64,000 nt of DNA. Origin: Epinephelus fuscoguttatus. Lineage: Eukaryota > Chordata > Actinopteri > Perciformes > Serranidae. The translations under genes were made by a program, and so were the position numbers. Shown piece after piece: positions 1-11,399 of the stretch (position 1 is the stretch's first letter; every line of letters starts with the position of its first letter). The stretch spans positions 19,698,954 to 19,762,953 of the forward strand of contig NC_064775.1 of assembly GCF_011397635.1 (NCBI RefSeq), in the 5' to 3' direction. The notes beneath the pieces were generated by a model. The model was not told the origin of the DNA. It did no database searches and was given only the letters and a program-made list of their open reading frames with translations.

Positions 1-189
1 CTGGAGAAGAGACGCTTCACACTTTGCGGAGCTTCTTTTTTTTCTGCCTCTGCCTATTTTCAGCCGAGCCGAGCCGAGAGGATGAGCGTATCTGGGCTTC
101 TTCCTCAGCAGCACTTGGTCCTCCATGCCTCCGTCTGAACAAGTTCGTTTCGGTCTGATGTTTCCCCTCCGACCGTCATTTGGGAGAGA
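1..189 (+). promoter_or_regulatory. lypd1: lypd1 5' untranslated region / proximal promoter
   Basis: GC-richer sequence immediately before the lypd1 start codon, with a T-rich run near 40-50 and a short tandem GCCGA repeat near 64-78. It is read as the 5' leader because it runs directly into the signal-peptide exon. The transcription start cannot be placed from sequence alone, and the promoter may lie before the window. Confidence 0.5.
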
Positions 190-3100
190 ATGCGTCTTCT
201 CGTTTTTGCGACTTTATTTGGAGTCCTTCTCGACGCAGGTAGGTACGAGTTGGAGAGACTGCGGGGACGTTTCTGTCAGTGTGTGAGGGGACAGTGTGAA
301 CGGAGTTCAGCTTGTATGCATCAAAAACAAGTGCTTATATTGTGACATGCTAATATATACCTTACAATAAAGGGTAAATACGAATATCATATATTTTAAA
401 CCATTTAATCCAGCGATATGCTCTTCCAAAATGACTTAATTGTAATGCTATTCAATTTAGAAAACAGAATTACCTTTTGGTAATTTCATCAACATGCGTA
501 AAATCTGTGCGTAAAATCGGACTTCCCCATCTGCATTTACTGGCTGGTTTTATACTTTTGGGAAAACTTACAGAACATGGATGGATAAGGGCTGTGATCA
601 ACAATCATGTTGCGTTTTTTGGCGCTGGTTTTACGCGCTCAGGGAGCAGCGCTTTGCTGGACTCCTCTGCGCTTTTTTGACAGAGGGAAAAGCTAGAGGC
701 AGATTTGAACCTGTGATCATCCGTCACCCATGAGCTGCTTGTTTCTGTTCCTCTGGTGGAGAGCTGAGTGCTGTGAATGAGGGTTTTTCTTCTTGCCAAA
801 GCAAGTATTGGCAAATAATGTGAGGATGCTGCCTTTTTGTGCCATTTTGCTCTTTTTGGAGTGCAGTTTCCAGAGCTGTTCCTCCACTGGTGTCTGATTT
901 TTGTTATATTATGTTGTTGTTTTCTTGAGCCTAAAGTAATAATGAGATTTAGATTAGAGGATATTGGCTTTGCACCCTCTAAATACAAGTGCAAATCTTC
1001 TATATCCTCTGTTTTCTGTTTTTGGAGAAAACAAATTTAGAGCAATTTTCCTGAAACTGATAAGCTGTGTTTGGGTGCTAAATCCATGCCATAGATATTC
1101 CGCCCAAAAAATAGGTTTCACAGTTTCCTTCCAGGTGATGGATGGAGCTTTCAGGCATTTGCTTGGTTTAGAGTAATTAAGCTGAGGCTGTGATGTTATA
1201 TGTGGACCTTTATCTGATGCGTTTGATGGCGCTGTCGGAGCTGAGATTAATGTTTGCTGCCGTTTTAATAATTACATTGCTAATATGTCAGCGAGGGACG
1301 GATAGCCTGTGTGGGATATTTAGGAAAGAAAGGCAGGCATCAAAGTTTTTGATTGAGTGCCTCAGGTATCTTTAAGAAATGCTAATTGAACCTGGCAGGT
1401 ATAAAGAACAACCCAGTGTGCCAATTATCAGTGACGGATGTAATTAGATGCCAAAAGTACTTTTTATTCTCTGTGAAAAAATGAAATGGATAGACTTCAA
1501 CATTACCTCTGATGCAATGAGCTGCCAGTGAAAGTATGCTGTGCATTTTGCAGAGGGGTGCTGCAAAAAATGATCTTAACACTACAGACGGGTCACACTT
1601 TCCCCAGTTTAGGTCCAGTGGTTTGATTTCTGCATGCCTTTTCTCCAGGATGAAGATGGATGATGAAGTTTTCAGCTATAAGAAAAGCCCATCCAGGCAG
1701 CTTTAAAAGCATCAGATGAAATTTGCAAAAGCTGCAAGAAATGGCTGTATATTATCTTTACGAGAAGACAGTCAGACACTCACACTTTTACTACCTCCGG
1801 GGATGGCAATCTCTACTCCGGCAGAGTGCATCAAGTCTCTCTTACTGCTGGTTTGTATTGTAAATGGAGCTTTATCACCTATAAAAATCCAGGGGTTTAA
1901 AAAGAGAATTTAAAAGGACCACTCTGTGCTCTCCTGATGTGTTTTTTCTTCTTCCTTTACAGCTTTTTCTCACTTCAATGTGCGAACGTATAACCTTGCT
2001 GTTGACACTCATGAGACAGCCGATAAAAACACAGAGGATTCGAATAGGCGAAGGATTGCTTATGTGCTTTGTAAAGTCACAGCACCTTGGCGCTGCCCTT
2101 CTGAGAGCAGGCGTAATGTCACAGCACTGTGCGAAAGATAGAGAAGATGACATTGCACTCTCACTGGGGGCCATTAGTCTTGTTTGGAGTTGTGACACAG
2201 TCAAAGGGGCTCGCACAAAGCAAAATCCAAAAAAAGACTCCGCTGCTTGACTCCAAAGAAGTAAAAAAAAATAAAGCACAGGTTGGATTCACTAATGGTG
2301 TGGGATGAGGATATTGTGGATGGGTGTCAATGATACATTCTGCTCGCAAGGAAGCACAAAAATAAAATAGGAAACAGGAAATTAGTGCAGAAGTGAGCAA
2401 ATATGTAGATAGAAGCTGGAGTAATGGATGATGATGTATATTCAGTTCAACCCCCACGTTCTCCACTGCAAATATATTATGTTTAAACATGCTTCTCAAT
2501 GAGGAAATAGATGCATTTTTTTTTTTGTTTTAACTTACCATTACAACGTTAATGTTGATTGTACAATATGATGGCTTTAAAATATTGTTTCATTTAAAAT
2601 ATTGTTTCATATGTATTATAAGTGACGCAATATGTGAGCTGACTTTGTAATTGGAAAGTGGAGGGGATGTTGGCTGGCGTGACACCACGGCAAAACACCT
2701 GCCAGGCTTCAGACCACTGCCTGAGACCAACAAACAACAAAACTGGTTGTTTTTTATGGGATTTTTTGCTATTTTTCTACCGCAGATAGTGCCAGAAAAA
2801 GCAATTGTTTTTTACCAAGACATTGCTGCATTCCCTGCTGGAGTTGTGTCACCAAACTCGAACATGATCTCAAACCCACAGTCTTTTCCTAACCATGACC
2901 AAGTGTTTTTTGAGCATAAACCTAACCACACGCTGTTGAAATGTAAAGAAACGTAAAGTTTCAATGTATCTGCTACATAATAACATACTCATGTAGCATA
3001 AGAGGTTTGCAGAAATGTATAATGCCAACATTTTTTCTGCCGATTAGTCTAGTTTTAACATTGTAATTGTGTCTGCCACTAGGTACAATCTCCTAGGAAA

Positions 3101-6100
3101 ATTAAGGCTCAATTTACAGCACAACGGAAGTGAGTCAACCACTGCACAATCAAAACAGGAAGGGGCAATGTGTTTACGTCTCAACTCATCAACTACAGTT
3201 GCTATGTCAGTAAACCTGCACGTCAAAATATGATGACCTAGGTAGCCTCCTGCATCGGTTTTGGACGCTCAGAGATGTCAATTGACACTTGTAACATACA
3301 TTGTGTCTTTTCAAAATATACTTCCGTTTTTACACACTGCAAATTATTGCCAGGACTGTAACTATAACTGTAATATTTCACAATAAGTTAGATTTTTATC
3401 ACTTTGACTGTGATATTTAACCAATTTCAGAATTTTATTGTGAAATTCATGCGGGTAAATACAGTTTAAATGTGAGATTACAGTGAAATACAGTAATTCC
3501 GTGGAAGCATTTGCTAAATCACATTAATCAAATGTCCATAAATTTAGTAATTTACAGAAACATACTGTTATAAAGTAATGTTATAGGCTTTAACTGTGAG
3601 ATTACAGTTAATTGTAGTAATTTTACAGGAGCATACTGCTAAATCACAATAATATGCAGGCCTATAACGACTGTGAGATCACAGTATACAGCTGTCATTT
3701 CACAACAATTTACTGTAAAAACGACAGTAATTTACTGTAAGTGTACAGTCAAATACTACAGTGTAGGAAATTTACAGTTTCGGCTTGTTACATGCATCTC
3801 TTTCAAAGTAAAATTATAGTGTGCATAAAATACTTATATTTTAGGTTTATTTCTTTAAGTTTAAGCTAAAAAAAAACAAAAAAAACAAAACAAAACGTGG
3901 TTAGGTTCAGGAAAATCATCATGGCTTTGCTTAAAGAAATACAGTTGTTACTAGCGTCATGTAATGTCACATGACATACCTCACCGTAGCATGCTACACA
4001 TACTAGCATTCCTATTAAAAAATAACTCAACTTGACTTTTGGTCTTACACGAGAAACAAACAGCAGCCTCCCAGGTGAAAGTCCAAAGTTTCTTTGCAGT
4101 TACTATCCCCAAAGGCAGGAATGGCGGACAATGGAACAACCGACTTGGCTATGGATAACAAAATGAAGTGTGTCTGGTGTTGTTGGTAGTATTAGTTTAT
4201 GCACACATTATGCAAAAAATACATATAAATGCTAAAGCGGGACCTATTGGCAGCAACATTTATCTTTAAATAGGATTAAGTAAACACGGTATTTGCAGAG
4301 TACCCCCGAACCCTCTTAAGCTGACCTCATTGTTGATTCTTTTGTTGTTCATTAATTTTGTTTAACTTGTCATCTAATACAACTGCAAAATGTTATTTGT
4401 TTTCTGACCACAGAATCCTGTGTTTTTTTTGGGAGGGGGGCAGTAAATGAATGTTTCATGATTGATATATTATCCGAAGCCTAACTTTTTAACAAGTAAT
4501 ATTCATAGTGGTTTAAATAGACAGTTCGATCATGTTTCCTCATCTTTGCTGAGCAACAGTTTTGTGTGAAAGAAATTAAAGGCCTGTCCCAAATATAGGC
4601 CTGTTGATCTCAATTATTTCAGCAAATTACAGCCCGGGCTATTAATTCAAGTTTTACAGTATTTTGCCTGCCTAAATGGTTCATTTCACCTGTCTCTGAA
4701 CATCGTTTTGTCACTATTTATTGGCAAAAATGGCAAGAAATGTTTTAGGATTTTATTTAGGAACTTCAATTTTTATTTCATTATTGTGTCTTGTTTCTTA
4801 TAGAAAAAAAAGGTCTTTTCTAGGGGGCCCCCAGAGTCAAGGGGGCCCTAGGCAACTGCTGATGGGTAGGTCTGGCTCTGGACAAGAAAGCAAATAAGAG
4901 TATAGTTTAAACTATTCATTTAACCAAAATGTTACTGTGCCTTTGTTTGAGAACTCTAGCACCAATGCTTGAATACTTTCGCACTCTTGTTCGTGCTGCA
5001 TGCTGCAGGAGATGCCCTTCAGATCCAGTGCTACCAGTGTGAGGAGATGAAGCACAATGACTGCTCCACGCCGGAGTACATTGTCAACTGCACCGTCAAC
5101 GTCCAGGACATGTGCCAGAAAGAGGTGCTGGTCAAACCTGATGGTAAGGGACAGTTGCTGTAAATCTGTGTGCTCAAAGCTGGATATTTTCTATTATAAA
5201 ATAATTTGGAAGCATAATGAATTCTTGGGGGAGGAAGGCTCTCTTCATTTCCCTTTATGTGATCCAGGCAGAGTCGGTTAAGATTGATGGGTGAGGATGT
5301 AAAAGCGCAGGCTGGGTCAGCCAAATGTATCCAAGTAGAAAGTAAAAGTTCCTATTTATCTGCAGAAGAAAGGTGACCGTCTGGAAACCGGAGACGGAGC
5401 TGCGCACAGCACTCAGAAGCTGTGTGACCTCTGAAGTTTTATTTCTTTGCCATTCAGATGAGGGTGTAGGAAACATTATTAGCTGCTAAGCACTTGCAAT
5501 TTTGTTGATGTACAATAGAGCAGGCAATTAAGATAAATTCTGATGTCTCAGCCTGTATGAGATGAGACGCAGTCATAAACAAGGTTGTCTGGAAATCAGC
5601 AGGTCGGAAAAATATCACTTATAAGAAAGATTTTTTTCGTTGTACCATGACATTTATTTCAAGCCATGCAAGTGCAGCCTACACAAACAGCAAATTAAAT
5701 CAGCTGTGATGTCTGCACTTGTTGGCATTTAGAAATACTCCTCATCAAGGATACCCAACTACCCCTTTTTCCTCCCTCTAAACAACTTTAAATCCCCATG
5801 TGTGTGACTTACTGACCCAGCAGAAGAGGCTGAGCGGGTCACAACAAATCTCCTGTGGTTTTCAGTGTAATAGACATTGTTATCTGTTATTTTGTTCCTT
5901 TGCTCAGCCCCAAAGATGGAGACAGAAGCATTGACTGATCTGTGGATAAACTCGTTGTGTTACAGAATGCACACAGCAGACAAAGCAGTGTGACACATCA
6001 GTTTTTTTTTCTCTGTGACGCATTATAAACCAACACAACCACATGTAAGGCCCTTCATTGTTTTTTATTTCCATTCTCACTTTTATATGAGGCATCTCGG

Positions 6101-9100
6101 TGATGTTGTGTCGCTCCAAACCCTGGCAAACACCATCTCACTGGGCCACTTTATTCGGCTCATTCGTCAAAGAGGAGAGACTTTCCTTCAGCTGCCTCTG
6201 ACATGACATTAGATTAGTTTTGCTCTGCGTTACAGAAAATAAAATGGTTCAGCCTGTAGGGTGTGAACTGAATTGTTTTGGGAATTTGGAGGGTGTCCTT
6301 TTTTTAGCCTCTTCTAAACCAGAAACACAAAAGCAAGTGAATTTATGGAACTGTGTCTTTCTCTGTTGTGTCTAAATGGTAACCCCGGAACGAGATTTTG
6401 TGTTTCAAGTGATCATTTTAATCCAAACTATTATCTTTCCCAAACCGTAACCAAGAAGTTTTTGTGCCTAAACATATCCAGACCTTCACCACAGTGCTGT
6501 CACACCATAAAACAGCAAGACAAGAATATCTTGAAGTGGCACGCAAGACTTTTCTAGTTCTAGTGTTACCATCTACATAGCCACGACTATCTGACATAAG
6601 CTTTAGTTATTAGCATGTTTGGCTAACAAGCTTACTAACTACAGTTGTAATCGAGTTGGTGCTATGTCCATCCAAGAGCCCAAAACCCCCATTAGTTCCA
6701 CATTGGACTGAAAGCAAAAACAAACCTATTGCTCCAAAGTCCAGTTTCTCCAAAGTGTTTTTACTGACCTTTCCTGGCATTTCTCAGTGGCGCTTCTCAG
6801 ACGTAGAAGCCTCCGAACCCGAGTGTTTTTCACCGACCTGTCCCTGCTCAGTGACTTTTGTGCCACCAAACGTGGGTGTATTGGTCCAAAACATTATCTT
6901 TTCATAACCATAAGCAAAGTTTTTTGAGCCTAACTGAACCACACATTCACCACAGTGTTGCTAACAAATATAACATATCCGGGCCTTAGAGAAACGTACA
7001 GTGCTTCCTTTTTTTTTGTTCAGGCAATTGGTTTGTCAAACTGCAGGTAGTGTGTATTTTTGGAGAAACCAACCCAGTCTCACTCTGAATTCGTTGAAAT
7101 ATGGCACTTGGTCAGTGACTTTCGGCATCACACACTGACAAAAAAAGCCATCCTTTCACGTCGGTATGATAGCGGCATCAAGAGGAAATGTGGTGGGACA
7201 CCAAGTGGAAGTCCAAATAGGGGTGGTAGGAAGGATGGTGGATGGGTCCAAAAACCACAGACTTTCACCCGGGAGGCCCGTGTTCACCTCCTGTGAGATT
7301 GCAAAGCCAAACCCTATTCTTTTGTTCCCTTAACTCAACCACCTGTGTGTGTTGGCAAAATGTAACCACATGTGTTTGTTGCTGAAGGAAAAATAAAACA
7401 AGTCAGTTCGCAGTGTATGGTTGTACTGGCATAGTCTGTTTATTTTGAGAGAAGCTGTATGCAAACTGTAATTTCCTGTGAAAACTGAAGTGTATTGTGA
7501 AAATATACAATGCACGTAATAGGCAGATCTTGACACGGCGTCCCAGAATGTCAACAATCAATGCACCCAGGGTAACCTGCACATCATATCTGGACGTGGA
7601 AAGTCCATGACCAAGCGTCGATATGTGATAAGGTCGGAGTGAGAATGTATTAGAGAAACAGGACTTCAGAGCAAATGCTGCTGAGAAACTGCTGCAAAGG
7701 ATTGGTAAAAATGCTCGCAACCAGCCGTTGGAGATATTGGCTTTTGGTCCAATGGGACACTTTGTTTTCCAGTGTAAATGTATGGGAAAAAGTCTTCTTT
7801 GGCCCAGTAGTGTCACAGACTCTGCTGTTTGGCCAACACTTTCTTACTGCAACCTCGTCACATATCGACGTCTGGTCATGGATTTTCCACGTTGAGATAT
7901 GATGTACTAGATACCCTGGGTGCGTTGGTTGTGGACGTTCTGGGACGCCATGTCAACTTCAGCCTGTTACATGCATTGTCTGTTTTCAAAATACACTTTA
8001 GTTTTCAAGGGAAATATACAGTTTAAATACAGTCTCTTTAGAAATAATTTGCCAAACACATTGTTTAGGTCTCATTGTCTTGTAAAGCGACACATTTTGT
8101 GGAAATAAGAACATATGAAGCTTTTTTAACATATTTATGGAACTAACGTTAGCTTAATTAGCAAAATCACTTGTTTCCGGATAGAAAATAGAAGCCTCGT
8201 TATTGCAGGCAGAGGTTGTTTCATTATAACTGGCCACAGATTACATGTTTTTTAAAGCATCTAAAACTTCCAGCAAGGCCACGTAAATGTACATTAAAGC
8301 AATTAAAGCATTCTGAAGGAAGAATACGGCTTAAAGTCAAGTAGGCAGGGTGACTACTTTATGTGTTGTGGAAGATACCAGACTTCATAGTTGTTGTAAT
8401 TGAAGTTTGCAGGTTCAATTGCTGCAACAGTAGCTTTGTATGATGCCCTTAATCATTGAACTTGCAACACTTCAGATGTTAATTTAATGTTTTGCCTTGT
8501 CAAATACAGTAGCTGAGTGCTTAAGCTTTTTGTAGAAACATTTGTACACCAAACACAAAGAGTGGCATAGAGGATGCATGCTCAGTTATACATCTTTCTC
8601 CTCCTTCATCAATAAAAAAGCACTCCCAGATAATGGAACACTCTGCCTAGAGATTAAATGTATCTGAATTTGATTTAATCAAATATGTTTCTTGTCCTGT
8701 ACAGTGAAATTTAATTTGCAGAAAATACAAGATAAACAACACAATAAGAACGCCACATAAATGATAAAATGTGGACTATAACATGCCATAGAATCACATA
8801 ACAAATAACACCAATATATACCAGATGGAGAAACGTCACTTGATAAGGGAGCCGGTGGCTCTGGAGTGCAATAAAAAAGTTACAGCACTACAGAATATGA
8901 GTTTTTCTTCTTCATACAAGCATACAAATTGTTGTAACATATACCACACTGACAAACATCAGTTAATAAGAGCAGACAGGAAGTCAATAGCTCCATAGCC
9001 CTGTAGTGCAATAAAATGCTGCAGCATTGCAAGACTCTTATACATTATATCTTCAATCTAAGCAATCTAATTACAGCAGGGGGAAATGAATCACTGTTCC

Positions 9101-9444
9101 TTTCTGTCTGTTGTTATATTTTGCAACATGAATGACTGGCCCATAACTGTACTTTCTCAGTCTGGACACTCAAAATGTCTCTGTTTGATTGTGTTTTTGC
9201 AGGAATACATTATCGGAAGTCCTGTGCCTCCTCCGGGGCTTGCCTCATCGCCTCCTCCGGCTACCAACAGTTCTGCACTGGCAGGCTGAACTCAGTCTGC
9301 ATCTCCTGCTGCAACACCCCGCTCTGCAATGGGCCCAGGAGGAAGCGTCCCGTCCCTTCTGCGGCAGTGACGTCCGGCAACCAGCTGCTTCTCCTCTTCC
9401 TAAACTCTTTTCTGCTGCTGCTGACGCTCCTCCCTGTGACGTAG
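190..9444 (+). CDS. lypd1: LY6/PLAUR domain-containing protein 1 (Lypd1/Lynx2), three coding exons
   Basis: Coding exons are 190-238, 5009-5143 and 9203-9444, all with GT-AG junctions and both introns in phase 1. They join into 141 aa, the same length as mammalian LYPD1. Residues 1-16 form a hydrophobic signal peptide. The Ly6/uPAR three-finger domain follows, with cysteines at 24, 27, 35, 44, 52, 69, 75, 86, 94, 97, 98 and 103 and the family-ending C-N pair at 103-104. Residue 43 is an N-C-T glycosylation sequon. The blocks QIQCYQCEE, VNCTVNVQDMCQKEV and CISCCNTPLCNGP match the vertebrate family almost exactly. A basic stretch (RRKR, 107-110), a small-residue region near 118-121 (possible omega site) and a leucine-rich tail at 123-138 fit GPI anchoring. 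Known members sit on the neuronal surface and modulate nicotinic acetylcholine receptors. No GPR39-like sequence overlaps its 3' end, unlike in mammals. Confidence 0.95.
239..2590. other. lypd1 intron 1, first part: nothing recognised
   Basis: No coding pattern, no clear repeat boundary and no RNA gene was recognised. Short open frames on both strands lack domain-like composition and splice context. The sequence is moderately AT-rich. Confidence 0.5.
2600..3050 (+). repeat. Dispersed TIR/VNTR family, short copy lacking its left end (lypd1 intron 1)
   Basis: It carries the ordered blocks of the family. First comes the segment with GGAGGGGATG and CACCTGCCAGGC. Next is the AAACTGGTTGTTTTTTA block. 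Then the core with CCTGCTGGAGT and AAAAGCAATTGTTTTTTACC, and the CCTAACCATGACCAAGTG block. It ends with the right terminus, including TTTGCAGAAATGTATAATGCC near 3007. The internal tandem array is reduced to about one unit. The left inverted terminus seen in the long copies at 13.2 and 15.7 kb is absent or too decayed to see. Confidence 0.7.
3180..3330 (+). repeat. Diverged copy of the repeat that forms the 7.4-8.0 kb inverted pair
   Basis: Blocks here (TTTTGGACGCTC, GATGTCAATT, CTTGTAACATACATTGTGTC, TTTTCAAAATATACTT) match, in the same order, blocks of the right arm at 7900-8000 (GTTGTGGACGTTCTGGGACG, CTGTTACATGCATTGTCTG, TTTTCAAAATACACTT). A fragment of the last block appears again near 3783-3815. 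This defines a dispersed family of unknown class. Confidence 0.5.
3350..3780. repeat. ACTGTAA/TTACAGT-rich short-palindrome repeat tract
   Basis: Frequent, irregularly spaced copies of ACTGTAA-type words and their reverse complement (ACAGTAATT, TTTACTGTAA, GAGATTACAGT, AACTGTGAGA) run across about 430 bp. They give many overlapping weak hairpins. The words are similar but not in a strict period, so this looks like an old fold-back or decayed satellite-like element. Confidence 0.5.
3790..5008. other. lypd1 intron 1, last part: nothing firm
   Basis: No gene is seen. The region holds short A-rich stretches, a GGGGGCCC-rich patch near 4826-4850 that looks like old repeat debris, and the polypyrimidine/AG acceptor of exon 2 at 5007-5008. 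Confidence 0.4.
5144..6340. other. lypd1 intron 2, first part: nothing recognised
   Basis: No coding or RNA feature is seen and there are no repeat boundaries I can support. Several short open frames lack splice signals and family resemblance. Confidence 0.4.
6395..6995 (+). repeat. Two partial copies of the TIR/VNTR family (lypd1 intron 2)
   Basis: Two pieces repeat the right-hand part of the family. Near 6417-6500 there is ATCCAAACTATTATCTTTCC, a CCGTAACCAAGAAGTTTTTG block and CACCACAGTGCTG. Near 6865-6990 there is CGTGGGTGT, TCCAAAACATTATCTTTTC, CATAACCATAAGCAAAGTTTT and CACCACAGTGTTG. Between them is degenerate array-like sequence, including CAGTTTCTCCAAAGTGTTTTT and CTTCTCAGACGTAG. Neither copy has both termini. 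Confidence 0.55.
7440..8040. repeat. Large inverted repeat (fold-back), arms about 190-220 bp
   Basis: The left arm (about 7440-7632) is the reverse complement of the right arm (about 7858-8040). Paired blocks include the words reading ACATATCGACG, GGTCATGGA, TTTCCACGT, AGATATGATGT, ACCCTGGGTGC and TTCTGGGACGCC on one strand. Weaker similarity continues inward (7633-7660 against 7828-7857), leaving a loop of roughly 170-220 bp. I see no coding capacity. A diverged single copy sits at 3180-3330, so this is two dispersed-repeat copies in opposite orientation or one fold-back element. Confidence 0.75.
8045..9202. other. lypd1 intron 2, last part: nothing recognised
   Basis: No gene or RNA was recognised. 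A weak internal duplication is visible: the ACAGCACTACAGAATATGAG area near 8881 and the GCAGCATTGCAAGACTC area near 9020 share preceding GTGCAATAAAA words. The branch and acceptor sequence for lypd1 exon 3 ends at 9202. Confidence 0.4.
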
Positions 9445-9775
9445 ACTGAGGATCCCATCTCGTCTCCACTGTACAGTTTGTTTTCCCAACTCGAAACCCA
9501 CAGAAAAGAAAAGACACCTCGCCTTGTTGCTACTGTGTTCTTTTTCATTTAGGTTCACACTTCCCAGTTAGAATTAAATTAAGACTTGTAAACACAAGGC
9601 AGAATCTTGGCATGTGGTCCTGCAAGGTTATAGAGTTTGGCAGCAGGAGGGAGAGAGTCAGATCTAATCAGGTTGTCCTTGCAACTTCAGCTAAACAGGA
9701 TTAACTTGTTCGCACTTTTTTGTTGTTCCGTTGTGACCTATACAGAAATAAATAGCTGTGAATAAACATCAGTTC
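9445..9775 (+). other. lypd1: lypd1 3' untranslated region with two polyadenylation signals
   Basis: Non-coding sequence after the lypd1 stop. Two canonical AATAAA hexamers lie at 9747-9752 and 9761-9766, so cleavage is expected near 9770-9790. A fold-back repeat starts almost immediately afterwards. Confidence 0.7.
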
Positions 9776-9817
9776 AGACCACAGTTAAAGAAAAGTTTGA
9801 CACATTGGGAAACACAC

Positions 9818-10935
9818 TTAAAGGGACAGTTCCAAGTGGCCGATAACGGCCATAGAGATTTCTGCCTTCTCTTCAGTGTAATGGAACTAGATGGCACTCG
9901 GTCGTGGCTTGTGGTGCTCAAAGTGCCAAAAAAAAAAAAAAAATACATTTGAAAAACTCAACAGCAAAGTCTATTTCTAGAAATCATGACCCGGTTACCA
10001 AAGATAATCCACAGACCTTGTTGTGATCAGTTTCATGTAGGAAATACTTTCTGTCTACCCAATTACAAAGGCTTGTGCTCGTGACAGTATGAGGTATGAG
10101 ATGTAAACATTAGCTTTCTTTACAAAGCCTGTTCAAGGCATGAATGTCACACCATTATTCCACCTCCCCATTCCTTATAAAGGTACATTTGCGGAATGGG
10201 TAGTTGCCTTTAAGCTGGCAGAGGAGGTAGTAACAGCACTGAATCAACCTCTGTGTGAAAGGGACTGTGGGGTGGGAATGTGATGTGCATGCGACCCACC
10301 CTTGGGAGATTTAAAAAGTGTCACGACTGAACAAAGGACCTGAACCCAAATGCACAACTCGGGACTCCAAGTTACCAGGCAACGGAGACACGTCTCCAGT
10401 TCCTGGTTGAGGCGCTCAGTCTGTCGAGGCAGACAATCAGACCAGCGGGAAAACACACAGGGGAAGGAGCAAGTTGCCTGAAACGAGAGGAGAGTTAGCT
10501 TCCAAAATAAAACAGGAAATCACGAGACAACATAGACACAAGACAAAACTGATTAAATTTACAGTGTTTGTGGAAGTCCAAGCCAGGTGATTCTTTATCT
10601 TTTCCTAATCATAAACAAGTAGTTTTGTTGCATAAACATATCTGCCGACCCCCTCTGCATCAAGATGCAATGCAAAAGGCTGCCCCTGGTATCTCTTTAG
10701 AAATGCCAGGGGCTGCTCAAGCTGCAAAATATTTCAAGAGGGGATGAATTCACATTGCAAGCTGAGTGCCATCTAGTTCCATAATATTGGATAGAGGGCA
10801 GGCATCTCTACGACCAATAGATCCAGCACTCGGCAGCTCACACCAATACAATCTAGACTGATTAATAGCACTACAGGTAATTTCCCTACAGGGAAAATTC
10901 TTTTTTGATTTGGGGGTGAGCTGTCTCTTAAATTG
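9818..10935. mobile_element. Non-autonomous fold-back/MITE-like element with long degenerate terminal inverted repeats
   Basis: It begins near AAAGGGACAGTTCCAAG (9820) and ends near GGTGAGCTGTCTCTTAAA (10914-10932), which are inverted relative to each other. The inverted similarity runs inward about 100 bp. The left words CATAGAGATTTCTGCC and GGAACTAGATGGCACTC (near 9850-9900) recur as reverse complements at 10745-10830. The interior (about 10320-10500) has CACGACTGAAC, GGACC and CCAAATGCA words common in teleost dispersed repeats. No transposase is encoded, and no convincing target duplication was found. Confidence 0.6.
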
Positions 10936-11004
10936 CTTTCTGGTGGAGAATTAGATGAGAAAAATCAACATCACTATTATGTATTTCTGTTGTATGTAAG
11001 GCTA

Positions 11005-11395
11005 TGGTCTGTAACTGCTTAGCTTAGCTTAGCACAAAGACTGGAAACAGCTAGTCTAACTTCTTCTGAAGGCAACAGAATCCCAACTTAACATGTTATA
11101 TCATTATACAAATGAAAAATAATGCAACAATATTGCATGTTTACAGGCAGTTTAGTGTCAGGCTATTTCTTGGCTGGCTACAGGCACCTAGTGAGACCTC
11201 CAGGAAGTGAATGGTCCTCGCCAAAAATATATTTGTAACCCCTATAAGTGGTGAACTTTTTATATAGATAACTAAATTAGGTAAAATATGTTCATTTATG
11301 AGCCAGGAGGTGGATTTTTATCCTCAGACAGAGCCAGACTGGTAGCTTCTAGCTTTATGCTAATAAGCTAACTGGCTGCTGTCAAATTATTTCTT
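11005..11395. repeat. Teleost dispersed fold-back repeat (GCTTAGC / AGACTGGAAACAG type)
   Basis: The left part has GCTTAGCTTAGCACAAAGAC followed by TGGAAACAGCTAGTC. The right part (11330-11380) has GAGCCAGACTGGTAGCTTC and TTTATGCTAATAAGCTAACT, an approximate reverse complement of the left. These words are typical of an abundant teleost repeat associated with AGCTAGC and TAAGCTAA motifs. No coding capacity. Confidence 0.5.
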
Positions 11396-11399
11396 TAAG

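Noticed and set aside
605..994. Minus-strand open frame of 129 codons in lypd1 intron 1
   Set aside because: No recognisable domain, low-complexity basic composition and no splice context. Treated as chance.
1875..2279. Minus-strand open frame of 134 codons
   Set aside because: No family resemblance, and the overlapping plus-strand frame is equally long. Intronic.
4969..5008. An in-frame hydrophobic extension before lypd1 exon 2 that reads like a second signal peptide (NTFALLFVLHAA)
   Set aside because: It has no ATG, and it coincides with the polypyrimidine/AG acceptor. The exon at 190-238 supplies a normal signal peptide in the right phase. An alternative first exon would need transcript evidence.
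9175..9517. Alternative plus and minus frames over lypd1 exon 3
   Set aside because: Only the frame with the Ly6 cysteines is conserved. The others are shadows in GC-rich coding sequence.
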